A stretch of DNA of 64,000 bases from Flavobacterium hankyongi (GCF_036840915.1 NZ_CP085725.1:868001-932000), one strand, 5' to 3'. Shown: positions 44,809-53,419, numbered from the stretch's first letter. Notes: a model not told the origin generated them from the letters alone. Numbers and translations are program-made.

Positions 44809-45374
44809 TTTCTGGAAAATATAAAGGTCGAAGAATTAATCCTCCTAAAAACCTACCTGTTCGCCCTACTACAGACATGTGTAAGGAAGCTTTATTTAAT
44901 ATTTTAAACAACCATTTTAATTTTTCAGGATTAAAAGTTCTTGACTTATTTTCTGGTACTGGAAGTATTAGTTATGAATTTGCATCACGCGGAAGCGAAC
45001 CCATTATAAGTGTTGACGGAGATATGGGCTGTGTAAATTTTATCAAAAAAACAGCCAAAGAATTTGATTTTGATATAACTGCTATTAAAAGTGATGTTTT
45101 TAAATTTTTAGAAAAAAGCAAAGGAAGCTACGATATCATATTTGCTGATCCTCCTTACGGAATGGAACAAAAAGATTTTGAAAAAATAATCGAAATTATC
45201 TGTCAAAATGAACTTTTAGAGAAAGATGGTATGATGATTATTGAGCATTCAAAGTATACTTCGCTGGAACACATGGAAAACTTTTCTTATGCGAAAAACT
45301 ATGGTGGTTCTGTCTTTTCATTTTTTGAATATGAATATGATGAAGAGGAAGAAATTGAAGAAGACGAAAATTAA
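44799..45374 (+). CDS. rsmD: RsmD-family 16S rRNA (guanine-966-N2)-methyltransferase
   Basis: A 191-residue SAM-dependent methyltransferase with the RsmD start RIISGKYKGRRINPPKNLPVRPTTDMCKEALFNIL. The SAM loop is LKVLDLFSGTGSISYEFASRG, and the catalytic DPPY-type motif is IIFADPPYGMEQKDF. The C-terminus is Glu/Asp-rich (EYDEEEEIEEDEN). It overlaps the DUF3822 gene, which is usual for this pair in flavobacteria. Confidence 0.93.
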   Translation: MRIISGKYKGRRINPPKNLPVRPTTDMCKEALFNILNNHFNFSGLKVLDLFSGTGSISYEFASRGSEPIISVDGDMGCVNFIKKTAKEFDFDITAIKSDVFKFLEKSKGSYDIIFADPPYGMEQKDFEKIIEIICQNELLEKDGMMIIEHSKYTSLEHMENFSYAKNYGGSVFSFFEYEYDEEEEIEEDEN

Positions 45375-45394
45375 TAATACTAAAAACAAATAAA

Positions 45395-46075
45395 TTGAAA
45401 CCAAACCATTCAAGAGCAAAATATGCAATCGTTTTCATTGCTTTAATATTCATTTTAGATTTATTTTCTCTACTTTTTGACTATTTAGAGTACTTACTAT
45501 TGACTTCTGATTTCAACCAAGATATTGTTACTGAGGCTGAAAACAATGATTTAAGACAAAGTATTTTAGGTATTTTATATATTTTAGTATATATAACTTC
45601 GGTAGTATTTTTCATTAGATGGTTTAGAAGAGCATATTACAATCTTCATACAAAAATCGATCATTTAAGTCATAGCGAGGGTTGGGCAGCAGGAAGTTGG
45701 TTTATTCCTTTCATTTGCTTATACAGACCTTACCAAATCATGAAAGAAATGTATACTGAAACAGTTGATTATCTTGAAGATCAAAACAAAAAAATAGGAA
45801 ATCAATATTATTCCTATTTTATAGGTTTTTGGTGGACACTTTGGATTATTTCAAATTTTTTAGGGAGAATTTATTTCAAAGAAACAATGAATGCAGATAC
45901 AATTTCTGAATTACTTGAAAGTAACAAATTAAGTATTATAAACACTGCTATTTCAATACCTTTAGCTTTGGTTACAATAAAAGTAATATATGATTATTCT
46001 AATTTAGAAAAAGTATTATTTAACATTAAAAATGATAATCCAAAAATAGAATTAACAACGGTCGAAGAAAACTAA
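45395..46075 (+). CDS. DUF4328 membrane protein with a TTG start
   Basis: A 226-residue protein with four or five hydrophobic segments: IVFIALIFILDLFSLLFDYL, ILYILVYITSVVFFIRWF, a region containing EGWAAGSWFIPFICLYRPYQIMKEM, then FWWTLWIISNFLGRIYF and ISIPLALVTIKVIYDY. The last conserved part (FRRAYYNLH, GWAAGSWFIPFICLYRPYQI) is characteristic of DUF4328. No ATG is available upstream of the first membrane segment in this frame, so the TTG at 45395 is taken as start. It converges with the cupin-like gene, with a 4-base overlap at the stop codons. Confidence 0.8.
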   Translation: MKPNHSRAKYAIVFIALIFILDLFSLLFDYLEYLLLTSDFNQDIVTEAENNDLRQSILGILYILVYITSVVFFIRWFRRAYYNLHTKIDHLSHSEGWAAGSWFIPFICLYRPYQIMKEMYTETVDYLEDQNKKIGNQYYSYFIGFWWTLWIISNFLGRIYFKETMNADTISELLESNKLSIINTAISIPLALVTIKVIYDYSNLEKVLFNIKNDNPKIELTTVEEN

Positions 46076-46944
46076 ATTTTTAAATTCTTGTGAGTATTAA
46101 CAATAGCTCTTTCATTTTTATAATCAATCCATTTTTGTCCTTTCCATTTACGCATCACCACATCAAAGTGACGCATAATTAGTAAGTTGTATCCAGTTTT
46201 AAATAAACTACTTAAACGTATTGGATATGCTCTTAAACTCATTGAAAATCCGGGTGTTAAATATTTCATATAATGCCAATAGCCTTCGGGCATATATAAC
46301 ATCTCACCATGTTTTAAATTACAGATTAACCCTTTAGCCTCTTTTAAAGCAGGAAACTTATCAAAGTCAGGATTATCATAGTCTATATCTTCTCTGGATA
46401 TTAAAGAATGTGGAACTTTGTATAAATAAGGAGTTTGATCAGGAGTAAATAGAATACATTGCTTTTTCCCATGGAAATGAAAATGCAAAATATTAGAATA
46501 ATCAATATCATAATGAATAAAGACTTTTGCCCCTTCTCCACCAAAAAATAACATCGGGAGCTGCTTTATCAACTTTAATCCTATATCTGGCCATTTAAAG
46601 TCTTCTCGCAACACCGGTACTTCTTTCATTAAATTGTAGAGAAAAATACGATAGTTTGTTGGCTCTTTTTGAAGTAGATTTATATAATCACTCATTTTCA
46701 TTTCTGCATGAGCCTCATTAAAACCATCTTTGTGAGAAACGGGTCTATCGTCATAAAGCGGGACTATTTTTTCCCCTGCTATATCTTTAATATATTCTAA
46801 TTTCCATTTATGAAAAGCAGGCCAATCAGTTGTAAGCTCCTCAATAACGAGGGGTTTTTGCGTTTTCACATAATTGTTATAGAAATCTTCTTTAGAAATG
46901 GTTTTTACCCTTGGTATTTCTGTTAAGTTTAACTTCATATACAT
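46072..46944 (-). CDS. Cupin-like/JmjC-type oxygenase
   Basis: A 290-residue protein of the cupin_8/JmjC class, with a likely Fe(II)/2-oxoglutarate-dependent hydroxylase fold. PLVIEELTTDWPAFHKWKLEYIKDIAGEKIVPLYDD opens the domain, the metal ligands should be in VFIHYDIDYSNILHFHFHGKKQCILFTP (HxD), and the distal His lies in MLYMPEGYWHYMKYLTPGFSMSLRAYP. Such enzymes hydroxylate proteins or small molecules; the target is unknown. It stands alone between the DUF4328 gene and rnpB. Confidence 0.84.
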   Translation of the reverse strand: MYMKLNLTEIPRVKTISKEDFYNNYVKTQKPLVIEELTTDWPAFHKWKLEYIKDIAGEKIVPLYDDRPVSHKDGFNEAHAEMKMSDYINLLQKEPTNYRIFLYNLMKEVPVLREDFKWPDIGLKLIKQLPMLFFGGEGAKVFIHYDIDYSNILHFHFHGKKQCILFTPDQTPYLYKVPHSLISREDIDYDNPDFDKFPALKEAKGLICNLKHGEMLYMPEGYWHYMKYLTPGFSMSLRAYPIRLSSLFKTGYNLLIMRHFDVVMRKWKGQKWIDYKNERAIVNTHKNLKI

Positions 46945-46980
46945 TAAAGAATATAAAACTCTAATTTAACAAAAATTTTA

Positions 46981-46990
46981 TAAAAAAATG
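46981..46990 (-). terminator. T-run terminator of rnpB
   Basis: On the minus strand the P1 helix ends in GGTCTGCA followed by seven T, so the closing helix plus T-run can act as an intrinsic terminator. Confidence 0.6.
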
Positions 46991-47292
46991 CAGACCTATA
47001 AGCCGGATTCTGTCTACATAAAAATGTAGCCTTATCATTTATCTAGCCTTACAATTACTTATAAGATCGAGCTGCCTACCCCTCAGCAACGGACGAGTAG
47101 CCCTTAACTGCTGATATACATGGCATTTCACCGCATAGAGTTTACCTGGTTTCACTACAGCATTACCTGTACATACTTTCTGTTGCACTTGTCCTCGCCT
47201 CACGACGGACGGGCATTACCCGCTATGCTTACTCTGTGGTGTCCGGACTTTCCTCCTTTCTGATAAATCAAAACGGCGATAAGGCGGTCTGC
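46990..47292 (-). ncRNA. rnpB: RNase P RNA (bacterial class A)
   Basis: The catalytic RNA for tRNA 5' maturation. On the minus strand the 5' end GCAGACCGCC pairs with the 3' end GGTCTGC to form helix P1. The conserved GGAGGAAAGTCCGGACACCAC block follows the 5' end, and the AGAATCCGGCTTATAGGTC block sits at the 3' end. An internal GACGGACGGGCATTACC-type loop (complement strand here) is also visible. About 303 nucleotides. A T-run follows the 3' end as terminator, and a TAATTTTG box sits at the expected place upstream. Confidence 0.95.
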
Positions 47293-47296
47293 AGTG

Positions 47297-47304
47297 CAAA
47301 ATTA
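47297..47304 (-). promoter_or_regulatory. Putative -7 box of rnpB
   Basis: Minus-strand TAATTTTG matches TAnnTTTG and ends 5 bases before the inferred RNA 5' end (GCAGACC), exactly the spacing expected for a transcription start. The -33 region is poor (TTTC only, about 25 bases upstream). Confidence 0.6.
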
Positions 47305-47392
47305 CACAATTCTTTTATCTAAATTTTATGAAAAGTAATCTTAATCAGCCTATTTTTTGTAAATTTATTATTTCATTAATTTTCAAAAAGTT

Positions 47393-47695
47393 ATGATTCA
47401 CAGATATAATTATGATAGTGTTTTAAATGCCTTAAACGAGCTCAAAAGCTTAGGTTTTACCGTTGATTATAATATCAATGAGAGTGGTTTTATATCTAAT
47501 CCTCATGATTTTGAGATTGTTCATATTTTTAGATATGAAGGAGATTCAAGTCCAGACGATGAAGCTACTGTTTATGGAATAAAATCAAAAACAGGTCAAA
47601 AAGGAGTCTATGTTTCAGGATATACTGCAAATTCCGAATCTAAATCAGCACGTTTCCTTAGAGAACTTTCCATAAAAGGAAGAAAAGGACTCTAA
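47393..47695 (+). CDS. Small conserved protein (often mislabelled PRPP synthetase)
   Basis: A 100-residue soluble protein: [31 protein letters not shown], then [41 protein letters not shown]. This is a small Bacteroidota family sometimes labelled phosphoribosylpyrophosphate synthetase in databases. No PRPP-synthetase motif or domain is present and the length is a third of that enzyme, so that label is not supported by the sequence. The role is unknown. It is followed 108 bases later by dnaX, which has its own promoter. Confidence 0.75.
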   Translation: MIHRYNYDSVLNALNELKSLGFTVDYNINESGFISNPHDFEIVHIFRYEGDSSPDDEATVYGIKSKTGQKGVYVSGYTANSESKSARFLRELSIKGRKGL

Positions 47696-47755
47696 TATTC
47701 TTCAAATACTGAAATCTTTTTTGTGAATAACTTTTCCTTTATTTCAATAATGCAG

Positions 47756-47787
47756 TTTGTGTTTTGATATTTCAACTTCTATATTTG
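47756..47787 (+). promoter_or_regulatory. Promoter of dnaX
   Basis: TTTG (47756-47759), a 20-base spacer and TATATTTG (47780-47787) fit the Bacteroidota -33/-7 consensus in both boxes and spacing, 16 bases before the dnaX start codon. This is the best promoter match in the window. Confidence 0.65.
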
Positions 47788-47803
47788 TACTTCATTAGAA
47801 TTT

Positions 47804-48889
47804 ATGGAACAGTTCATAGTATCGGCACGTAAGTATCGTCCACAAACATTTAAAGATGTTGTTGGGCAGCAAGCTATTACCAATACTTTATTAAACGCCA
47901 TAGAGAACAACCATTTAGCACAAGCCTTATTATTTACAGGGCCTCGTGGTGTTGGAAAAACAACTTGTGCCCGTATTTTGGCTCGTAAAATTAATCAGGA
48001 AGGTTATGATGACCCTAATGAAGATTTTGCTTTCAACGTATTTGAATTAGATGCGGCGTCAAACAATTCGGTTGATGATATTAGAAATCTGATCGATCAA
48101 GTAAGAATACCACCTCAGACAGGAAAATATAAAGTATATATTATTGATGAGGTACATATGCTGTCACAAGCCGCTTTCAATGCTTTTCTTAAAACATTAG
48201 AAGAACCTCCTCGTCATGCTATTTTCATATTAGCAACCACTGAAAAACATAAAATTATTCCAACGATTTTATCTCGTTGTCAAATTTTTGATTTTAAACG
48301 AATTACAGTTAGAGATGCTAAAAATCATTTAGCCGAAGTTGCTCAAAGCCAAGGAGTATCATTTGAAGATGATGCGTTACACATTATAGCCCAAAAGGCT
48401 GATGGTGCAATGCGTGATGCTTTGTCTATTTTTGACAGAGTTGTCTCTTATTGTGGAAATAACTTAACAAGACAAGCTGTAACGGAGAATCTAAATGTTT
48501 TAGACTTTGATTATTATATAAATGTTACCAATTTAATTCTTGAGAATAAAATACCAGATTTACTTTTAGCCTACAACGATATTTTATCAAAAGGTTTTGA
48601 CGGACACCATTTTATTGCTGGTTTAGCATCTCACTTTAGAGATTTATTGGTTTGTAAAAATCCTGCAACACTTTCTTTACTTGAAGCTGGTGAACATGCA
48701 CAAAAGCTTTACGGAGAACAATCGCAAAAAGCTTCTCAAGAGTTTTTACTACAAGGAATTGATTTAGCTAACGATTGTGATTTAAAATACAAAGCGTCTC
48801 AAAACCAGAGATTATTAGTCGAGTTATGTTTAATGCAGCTTGCCTCTATCACTTTTGATGGAGAAAAAAAAAAGCTAAGTCCTTTATAA
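47804..48889 (+). CDS. dnaX: DNA polymerase III subunit gamma/tau, short zero-frame product
   Basis: The clamp-loader ATPase. The zero frame gives 361 residues: KYRPQTFKDVVGQQAI, Walker A TGPRGVGKTTCARILARK, sensor/Walker B IIDEVHMLSQAAFNAFLKTLEEPP, and FILATTEKHKIIPTILSRCQIF with the SRC (arginine-finger) motif. The zinc module with four Cys that normally follows Walker A is absent. The frame stops at UAA just past a ten-A run. This corresponds to a gamma-like form. The reading frame then continues as tau in the -1 frame, described in the next entry. Confidence 0.9.
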   Translation: MEQFIVSARKYRPQTFKDVVGQQAITNTLLNAIENNHLAQALLFTGPRGVGKTTCARILARKINQEGYDDPNEDFAFNVFELDAASNNSVDDIRNLIDQVRIPPQTGKYKVYIIDEVHMLSQAAFNAFLKTLEEPPRHAIFILATTEKHKIIPTILSRCQIFDFKRITVRDAKNHLAEVAQSQGVSFEDDALHIIAQKADGAMRDALSIFDRVVSYCGNNLTRQAVTENLNVLDFDYYINVTNLILENKIPDLLLAYNDILSKGFDGHHFIAGLASHFRDLLVCKNPATLSLLEAGEHAQKLYGEQSQKASQEFLLQGIDLANDCDLKYKASQNQRLLVELCLMQLASITFDGEKKKLSPL

Positions 48890-49557
48890 TACCTCCTACT
48901 TATTTTAGAAATTCAGGGTATTCTATTACTGAAGTAAAAAGCACAATTAGAGAAGTTACTCCTACAGATTCACAAATCTCAAACAAAACTGACGTTGAAA
49001 TTTCAGTTCAAAAAGTAGTTGAAACAAATTCAGTTACTAATGAAGTTTTAAATAAAACGTTAGAAACATCAAATCAGAAGCCAGTAAGCACAAATCAACC
49101 AAAGGTTTCTGCACTTTCATTATCAAGTATTCGTGCCAAAAGAGAACTCGAAGCCCAATTAAAACCTGAGCAAAAACATCACGAAGAATTACCTACTGAA
49201 CCGTTTACAGAAACTCAAATGCAAGAGCAATGGGTAAAATATGCTCAAAAATTAGGGAACAAAGGATATAAAATTTTAGAATCATTATTACTTATCAATG
49301 ATCCTAAATTAGAAGGTACGACTATTTATCATGAGTTGCCAAATGAAAGTTCTAAGATTGATTTTGATGGTGAAAGACATGATTTATTAGGTTACCTAAG
49401 AGGTAAACTTCACAACCATAACATCACTATCGAAATTGTAATAAACGAGACTATTGAAAGTAAAAAAGCATTTACTGTTGAAGAAAAATACAATCGTTTA
49501 AAGGAATTAAATCCAGCTTTAGAACTACTTAAAAAAATGTTTGATTTAGATTTATAG
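48871..49557 (+). CDS. dnaX: tau-specific C-terminal extension of DnaX, -1 frame
   Basis: The -1 frame is open with no stop codon from the A-run to 49557. It adds about 228 residues: a Ser/Thr/Glu-rich linker (SDSQISNKTDVEI-like), then VSALSLSSIRAKRELEAQLKP, then a C-terminal domain with FTETQMQEQWVKYAQKLGNKGYKILESLL and TVEEKYNRLKELNPALELLKKMFDLDL, as in tau. A -1 shift or one added A gives DGEKKKAKSF and a product near 584 residues, the usual tau length. It is not a separate gene; a first internal ATG near 49219 would give only the last 112 residues. See the finding on the slippery site A-AAA-AAG at 48868-48874. Confidence 0.82.
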   Translation, partial: KAKSFIIPPTYFRNSGYSITEVKSTIREVTPTDSQISNKTDVEISVQKVVETNSVTNEVLNKTLETSNQKPVSTNQPKVSALSLSSIRAKRELEAQLKPEQKHHEELPTEPFTETQMQEQWVKYAQKLGNKGYKILESLLLINDPKLEGTTIYHELPNESSKIDFDGERHDLLGYLRGKLHNHNITIEIVINETIESKKAFTVEEKYNRLKELNPALELLKKMFDLDL

Positions 49558-49567
49558 TCTTTTCAAA

Positions 49568-50458
49568 CTATATTTTACCTTGATACATTGCTTTTACGAT
49601 ACCATCTGAAAGTCCAATTTTAGGAACAAATATTTTATTTGCTCTACTCCACTTCATAGCATTCAAATAAATACGTAGTGCATGAATAATAACATCGGCA
49701 CGGTCTGTATTTAAACCTAATTCGGCAATTCGTTGTTCGTAAGTTAATGAATTTAGGTATTGATATTGAGAATTTAGATAAATGTATGACAAGGGTTTGT
49801 CTTGCATTTTTCCAGACAATTTAAATATCTTGTTAATGTTTCCTCCTGAACCTATCAAGGTAATATTTTCATAATCTTCAGTATTGGCTTTTATCCACTT
49901 TTCTATTTCTTGCCAAACCACATCGTTTACCATATCGTTCAGCAAACGAACGGTACCATTTTTAAAAGATTTTGAAGCAATCATTTTCCCTTCTGAAAAC
50001 AAGGAAAACTCAGTGCTACCACCACCCACATCAACATACAAATAAGTTGCATCTGTTCGTATGAAGTGATGTAAATCTGAAGCGGCTATAATTGCTGCTT
50101 CTTTTTTTCCATCGATTATATCAATTTTAACATCCGCTTTTTTCTTGATTATTTCAGTTACTTCTTTACCATTATAAGCTTCTCGCATTGCAGAAGTTGC
50201 GCACGCCATATAACGCTCTACTTTATATACTTTCATTAGTAGTTTGAAAGCTTTCATAGCATCAATCATTCGATCAATATTCTCTTCTGTGATTTCTCCA
50301 ACAGTAAAAGCATCTTGACCTAAACGAATGGGCACTCTAAATAAAGCACTTTTATTAAACTGTGTTTCTTTTCCTTCTTGTTCAACAACATTAGTAATTA
50401 GCAAACGCATGGCATTTGATCCAATATCGATTGCGGCATATTTTTTAATTGTAATCAT
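49568..50458 (-). CDS. ppx: Exopolyphosphatase Ppx/GppA family
   Basis: A 296-residue ASKHA-fold phosphatase that removes terminal phosphates from polyphosphate or pppGpp. The P-loop-like AAIDIGSNAMRLLI at the start, the second conserved block YLYVDVGGGSTEFSLFSEGK, and LIGSGGNINKIFKLS are visible, with GLSDGIVKAMY at the end. It is shorter than E. coli Ppx because it lacks the C-terminal HD-like domain. It lies downstream of ppk1 with a 23-base gap, making a synthesis/degradation pair. Confidence 0.92.
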   Translation of the reverse strand: MITIKKYAAIDIGSNAMRLLITNVVEQEGKETQFNKSALFRVPIRLGQDAFTVGEITEENIDRMIDAMKAFKLLMKVYKVERYMACATSAMREAYNGKEVTEIIKKKADVKIDIIDGKKEAAIIAASDLHHFIRTDATYLYVDVGGGSTEFSLFSEGKMIASKSFKNGTVRLLNDMVNDVVWQEIEKWIKANTEDYENITLIGSGGNINKIFKLSGKMQDKPLSYIYLNSQYQYLNSLTYEQRIAELGLNTDRADVIIHALRIYLNAMKWSRANKIFVPKIGLSDGIVKAMYQGKI

Positions 50459-50481
50459 AAAATCATTAATCAGTATAAAAC

Positions 50482-52596
50482 TTACAGTTTTTCAGTAATT
50501 ACTTCAATTTTGTTTTGATAGTATTTGTACATTTCGTGTTGTGCTCTAAAAATTGGATTATCACCACGTACTCTATATTTATTATCAAGTTTTTCTGAAT
50601 GATAACGTGCTTTTACGTTTGCTTTCCAACCTATTTCAAATGTTTCAAGCAATTCCTTTCTAATATTTTCATCATAAATAGGACAGGTAACTTCTACTCT
50701 ACTATCTAGGTTTCTTGTCATAAAATCTGCCGAAGAAATATAAATATCAGGATTTTCATTATTACAGAAAATATAAACTCTTGAATGTTCTAAATAGGCA
50801 TCTACAATCGAAATTGCTTCTATATTTTCGCTCATTCCTTTTACTCCTGGAATTAACGAACAAATTCCTCTTATTATGAGCTGTATTTTTACCCCCGCTC
50901 TACTCGCATCGTATAATTTATCAATCATTTTATAATCAGACAAACTATTCATTTTTAGCTTTATATAAGCTGGTTTACCAAGGCTAGCATTTAAAATTTC
51001 ACGATCAATTAGTTTATAAAAACGACTACGTGTATAGTGCGGAGATATAATTAAATGCTTGTATCTATGTAATCTGTAATTAATTTGGAAAAATTCAAAA
51101 ACCTTTGCTGCTTCCTTTAAAATTTGCTGATGTGCAGTTAACAAAGTTACATCGGTATAAACTTTTGCAGTTGATTCATTGAAATTTCCTGTAGAAATAA
51201 ATCCGTAGCGACGTAATTTTCCTTCTTCGTTTATTCGTTCAATTAAGCATATTTTACTATGAACTTTTAATCCTTTTACACCAAAAATGAGTTCAATACC
51301 TTCAGTCTGCATCATTTCGGCATACGATATATTACTAGCTTCATCAAAACGAGCTTGAAGTTCTATTTGAACTGTTACTTTTTTCCCATTTTTAGCTGCA
51401 TTAATCAATGAACTAACAATTTGAGAATTTTTTGCTAAACGATACAGTGTGATTTTAATTGCTGTAACTCGTGGATCAAGCGCAGCTTCACGCAAAAACT
51501 TAATTATATATGAAAATGATTGGTAAGGAGCATTAATGAGATAATCTCTTTTATCAATCATTTTAAGGATACTCCCGTCCAAATGTAAGTCTTCAACAGG
51601 AAGTGGTGTATTTACTTTGTAAAGCAAATCATATCTTCCTAAATTAGGGAAATCCATATAATCCCTTCTATTGTGGTAACGACCTCCAGGAATAATACTA
51701 TCTTTTGAATCAATCCCCATCTTTCGGAGGAAAAATTTAAGTGTATCCTTATCAATTGTTTGATCGTAAACAAAACGAACAGGTTCTCCAATTCTCCTAT
51801 CCTTTACACTGGATGAAATTTTTTCAATAAAACTCTTATTTAAATCACTATCTAAATCCAACTGAGCATCTCTTGTAATTTTGATCATATGAGCTGAGAT
51901 ACTCTCATAATCGAAAATATTAAAGATCTTATGTAAATTATATCTAATAACATCATCAAGTAAAATAATATACTGCTTATCATTACTTGATGGCAAAACA
52001 ACAAATCGATTAATTGTTTTCGGAATTTCTATAACAGCGTAACGAATATCCTTTTTTACTTTCATCTTCTCTAAAATAGAAGAGTTTTCAGTAGGACTCA
52101 TTACTAATTTAATTGCTAAATATCCAGATGTGTCTTTAAGTAACGGAAATTCATCAAGATCATTTAAGATAATAGTTACAAGTTCTGGGCTTACTTTTTG
52201 ATTAAAAAAGTCCTTCAAAAACATCTGCTGTTCTTTATTGACTTCAGTTTCATTAATTATGTAGATACCTTCTTTTTCTAATTCTTTTTCAATGATACTT
52301 AATATACGTAAACTTTCAGATTGCTGATCAATTACCGTTTCTGTAATATCTTTTAAGAGTTTTTGAGATGAAATTCCTCCAAGTATATCTTCATTTGTTT
52401 GTCCAGTCATATTTAAACGACGGATTGCTGCATACCTTACTCTAAAAAACTCATCTAAATTATTTGAAAAAATACCCAAAAACCTCATTCTATCCAACAA
52501 TGGAACTCTTTCATCTGCGGCTTCTTGTAATACCCTAAAATTAAATGCTAACCAGCTCTTTTCTCTATCTATATATCGGTTTACTATCAATGGCAT
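50482..52596 (-). CDS. ppk1: Polyphosphate kinase 1
   Basis: Reversibly polymerises the gamma phosphate of ATP into polyphosphate. The 704 residues match the family. The N-terminal domain has YIDREKSWLAFNFRVLQEA. The phospho-accepting His region is in VKGLKVHSKICLIER (HKD-like) near residue 435, and TLYRLAKNSQIVSSLINAAKNGKKVTVQIELQARFDE is also characteristic. The second HKD-type segment is VDAYLEHSRVYIFCN. It sits between sixA and ppx on the minus strand; its start lies 3 bases after the sixA stop codon. Confidence 0.96.
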   Translation of the reverse strand: MPLIVNRYIDREKSWLAFNFRVLQEAADERVPLLDRMRFLGIFSNNLDEFFRVRYAAIRRLNMTGQTNEDILGGISSQKLLKDITETVIDQQSESLRILSIIEKELEKEGIYIINETEVNKEQQMFLKDFFNQKVSPELVTIILNDLDEFPLLKDTSGYLAIKLVMSPTENSSILEKMKVKKDIRYAVIEIPKTINRFVVLPSSNDKQYIILLDDVIRYNLHKIFNIFDYESISAHMIKITRDAQLDLDSDLNKSFIEKISSSVKDRRIGEPVRFVYDQTIDKDTLKFFLRKMGIDSKDSIIPGGRYHNRRDYMDFPNLGRYDLLYKVNTPLPVEDLHLDGSILKMIDKRDYLINAPYQSFSYIIKFLREAALDPRVTAIKITLYRLAKNSQIVSSLINAAKNGKKVTVQIELQARFDEASNISYAEMMQTEGIELIFGVKGLKVHSKICLIERINEEGKLRRYGFISTGNFNESTAKVYTDVTLLTAHQQILKEAAKVFEFFQINYRLHRYKHLIISPHYTRSRFYKLIDREILNASLGKPAYIKLKMNSLSDYKMIDKLYDASRAGVKIQLIIRGICSLIPGVKGMSENIEAISIVDAYLEHSRVYIFCNNENPDIYISSADFMTRNLDSRVEVTCPIYDENIRKELLETFEIGWKANVKARYHSEKLDNKYRVRGDNPIFRAQHEMYKYYQNKIEVITEKL

Positions 52597-52599
52597 TCA

Positions 52600-53082
52600 T
52601 TAAATTTCTTTAGGAAAAACTGTTTTAATTATTTTTCCTCCGTTAATATTTTTCCAACTACTTTGCTCGAATTGTAAATATACAAAGCCAGCTGTAGGAA
52701 CATTCTCTATGTATTTATTTCCAAATTTATTGACAAAATTTGTAATAGCCTCGTTATGTCCAAAAAGAATTAAATTTTCAATTACATCATCACATTTTTT
52801 AATTTCTGATTCTAATTGACTCTCATCAAACGTATACAGCTTATCAATAAAATTAATTTTTGATGCATCAATGCTAAGCGTCTCACAAAAAATCTTAGAA
52901 GTTTGTGATGCTCTCAATGCAGTACTACACCAAAATAGTAAATTTTCTGGTAAAATACTAGCAACTTTTTCAGCAACTTTTTTAATAGCTGAAATTCCTT
53001 TTTCTTCTAATGGTCTTTGTTTATCTATGACACCAAAATCCCAACTAGATTTTGCATGTCTAACTAAAATTAATGACTTCAT
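52600..53082 (-). CDS. sixA: SixA-type phosphohistidine phosphatase
   Basis: A 160-residue histidine phosphatase. The catalytic RHG-type motif here is LVRHAKSSWDFG, with RPLEEKGISAIKKVAEKV, WCSTALRASQTSKIFCE and FGHNEAITNFVNKFG following the family pattern. In E. coli SixA acts on phospho-His of phosphorelay proteins. Its 3-base gap to ppk1 makes a polyphosphate-linked role plausible, since PPK1 itself works through a phospho-His intermediate, but that is inference. Confidence 0.9.
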   Translation of the reverse strand: MKSLILVRHAKSSWDFGVIDKQRPLEEKGISAIKKVAEKVASILPENLLFWCSTALRASQTSKIFCETLSIDASKINFIDKLYTFDESQLESEIKKCDDVIENLILFGHNEAITNFVNKFGNKYIENVPTAGFVYLQFEQSSWKNINGGKIIKTVFPKEI

Positions 53083-53419
53083 ATCCTAACCTCAAACAAT
53101 TATAAATTAAATGCTTAAAAAATTGATTAATCCTTTTTTTATAAAAAAACAGTTACTTCATGGATAATTATTGTGATTTTATCGAAAAAAGGAAAACCAG
53201 TGAACACTTTTTTATTTAAAGTGATAATTTAGCATTGTTAAAGGTAACTAAAAATACCAATAACAAGTTTCCATAAATAGTAAATTCATAATACCACTTC
53301 GCAGAATTTACAATTTACTTTTTACCCAAAATCCATTATAGTTTTATTATTGCTTTGTTCAGTTATAACTAATCTTTAGCTATAACCGACTCGTTATCTC
53401 ATTTTTTAACTAAAACGCG
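53083..53419. other. Gene-free divergent region between sixA and the adhesin
   Basis: About 337 bases with no credible gene. A near-perfect hairpin GTTATAACTAA-TCT-TTAGCTATAAC lies at 53362-53386. A stem GTAAATTC (53280-53287) can pair with GAATTTAC (53304-53311) or, shifted by one base, with the adjacent AATTTAC at 53312-53318. TTGCTTTG at 53351-53358 is one mismatch from a -7 box. It probably holds the promoters for both divergent units; I do not see a clear -33/-7 pair. Confidence 0.5.

Noticed and set aside
47393..47695. Label of phosphoribosylpyrophosphate synthetase for the 100-residue protein
   Set aside because: There is no PRPP-binding motif, and the protein is far too short for the enzyme. 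The family name looks like a carried-over mislabel.
49219..49557. Separate 112-residue gene after dnaX
   Set aside because: The frame is open without a stop from the A-run at 48871, and the sequence is the tau C-terminal domain. It is part of dnaX.
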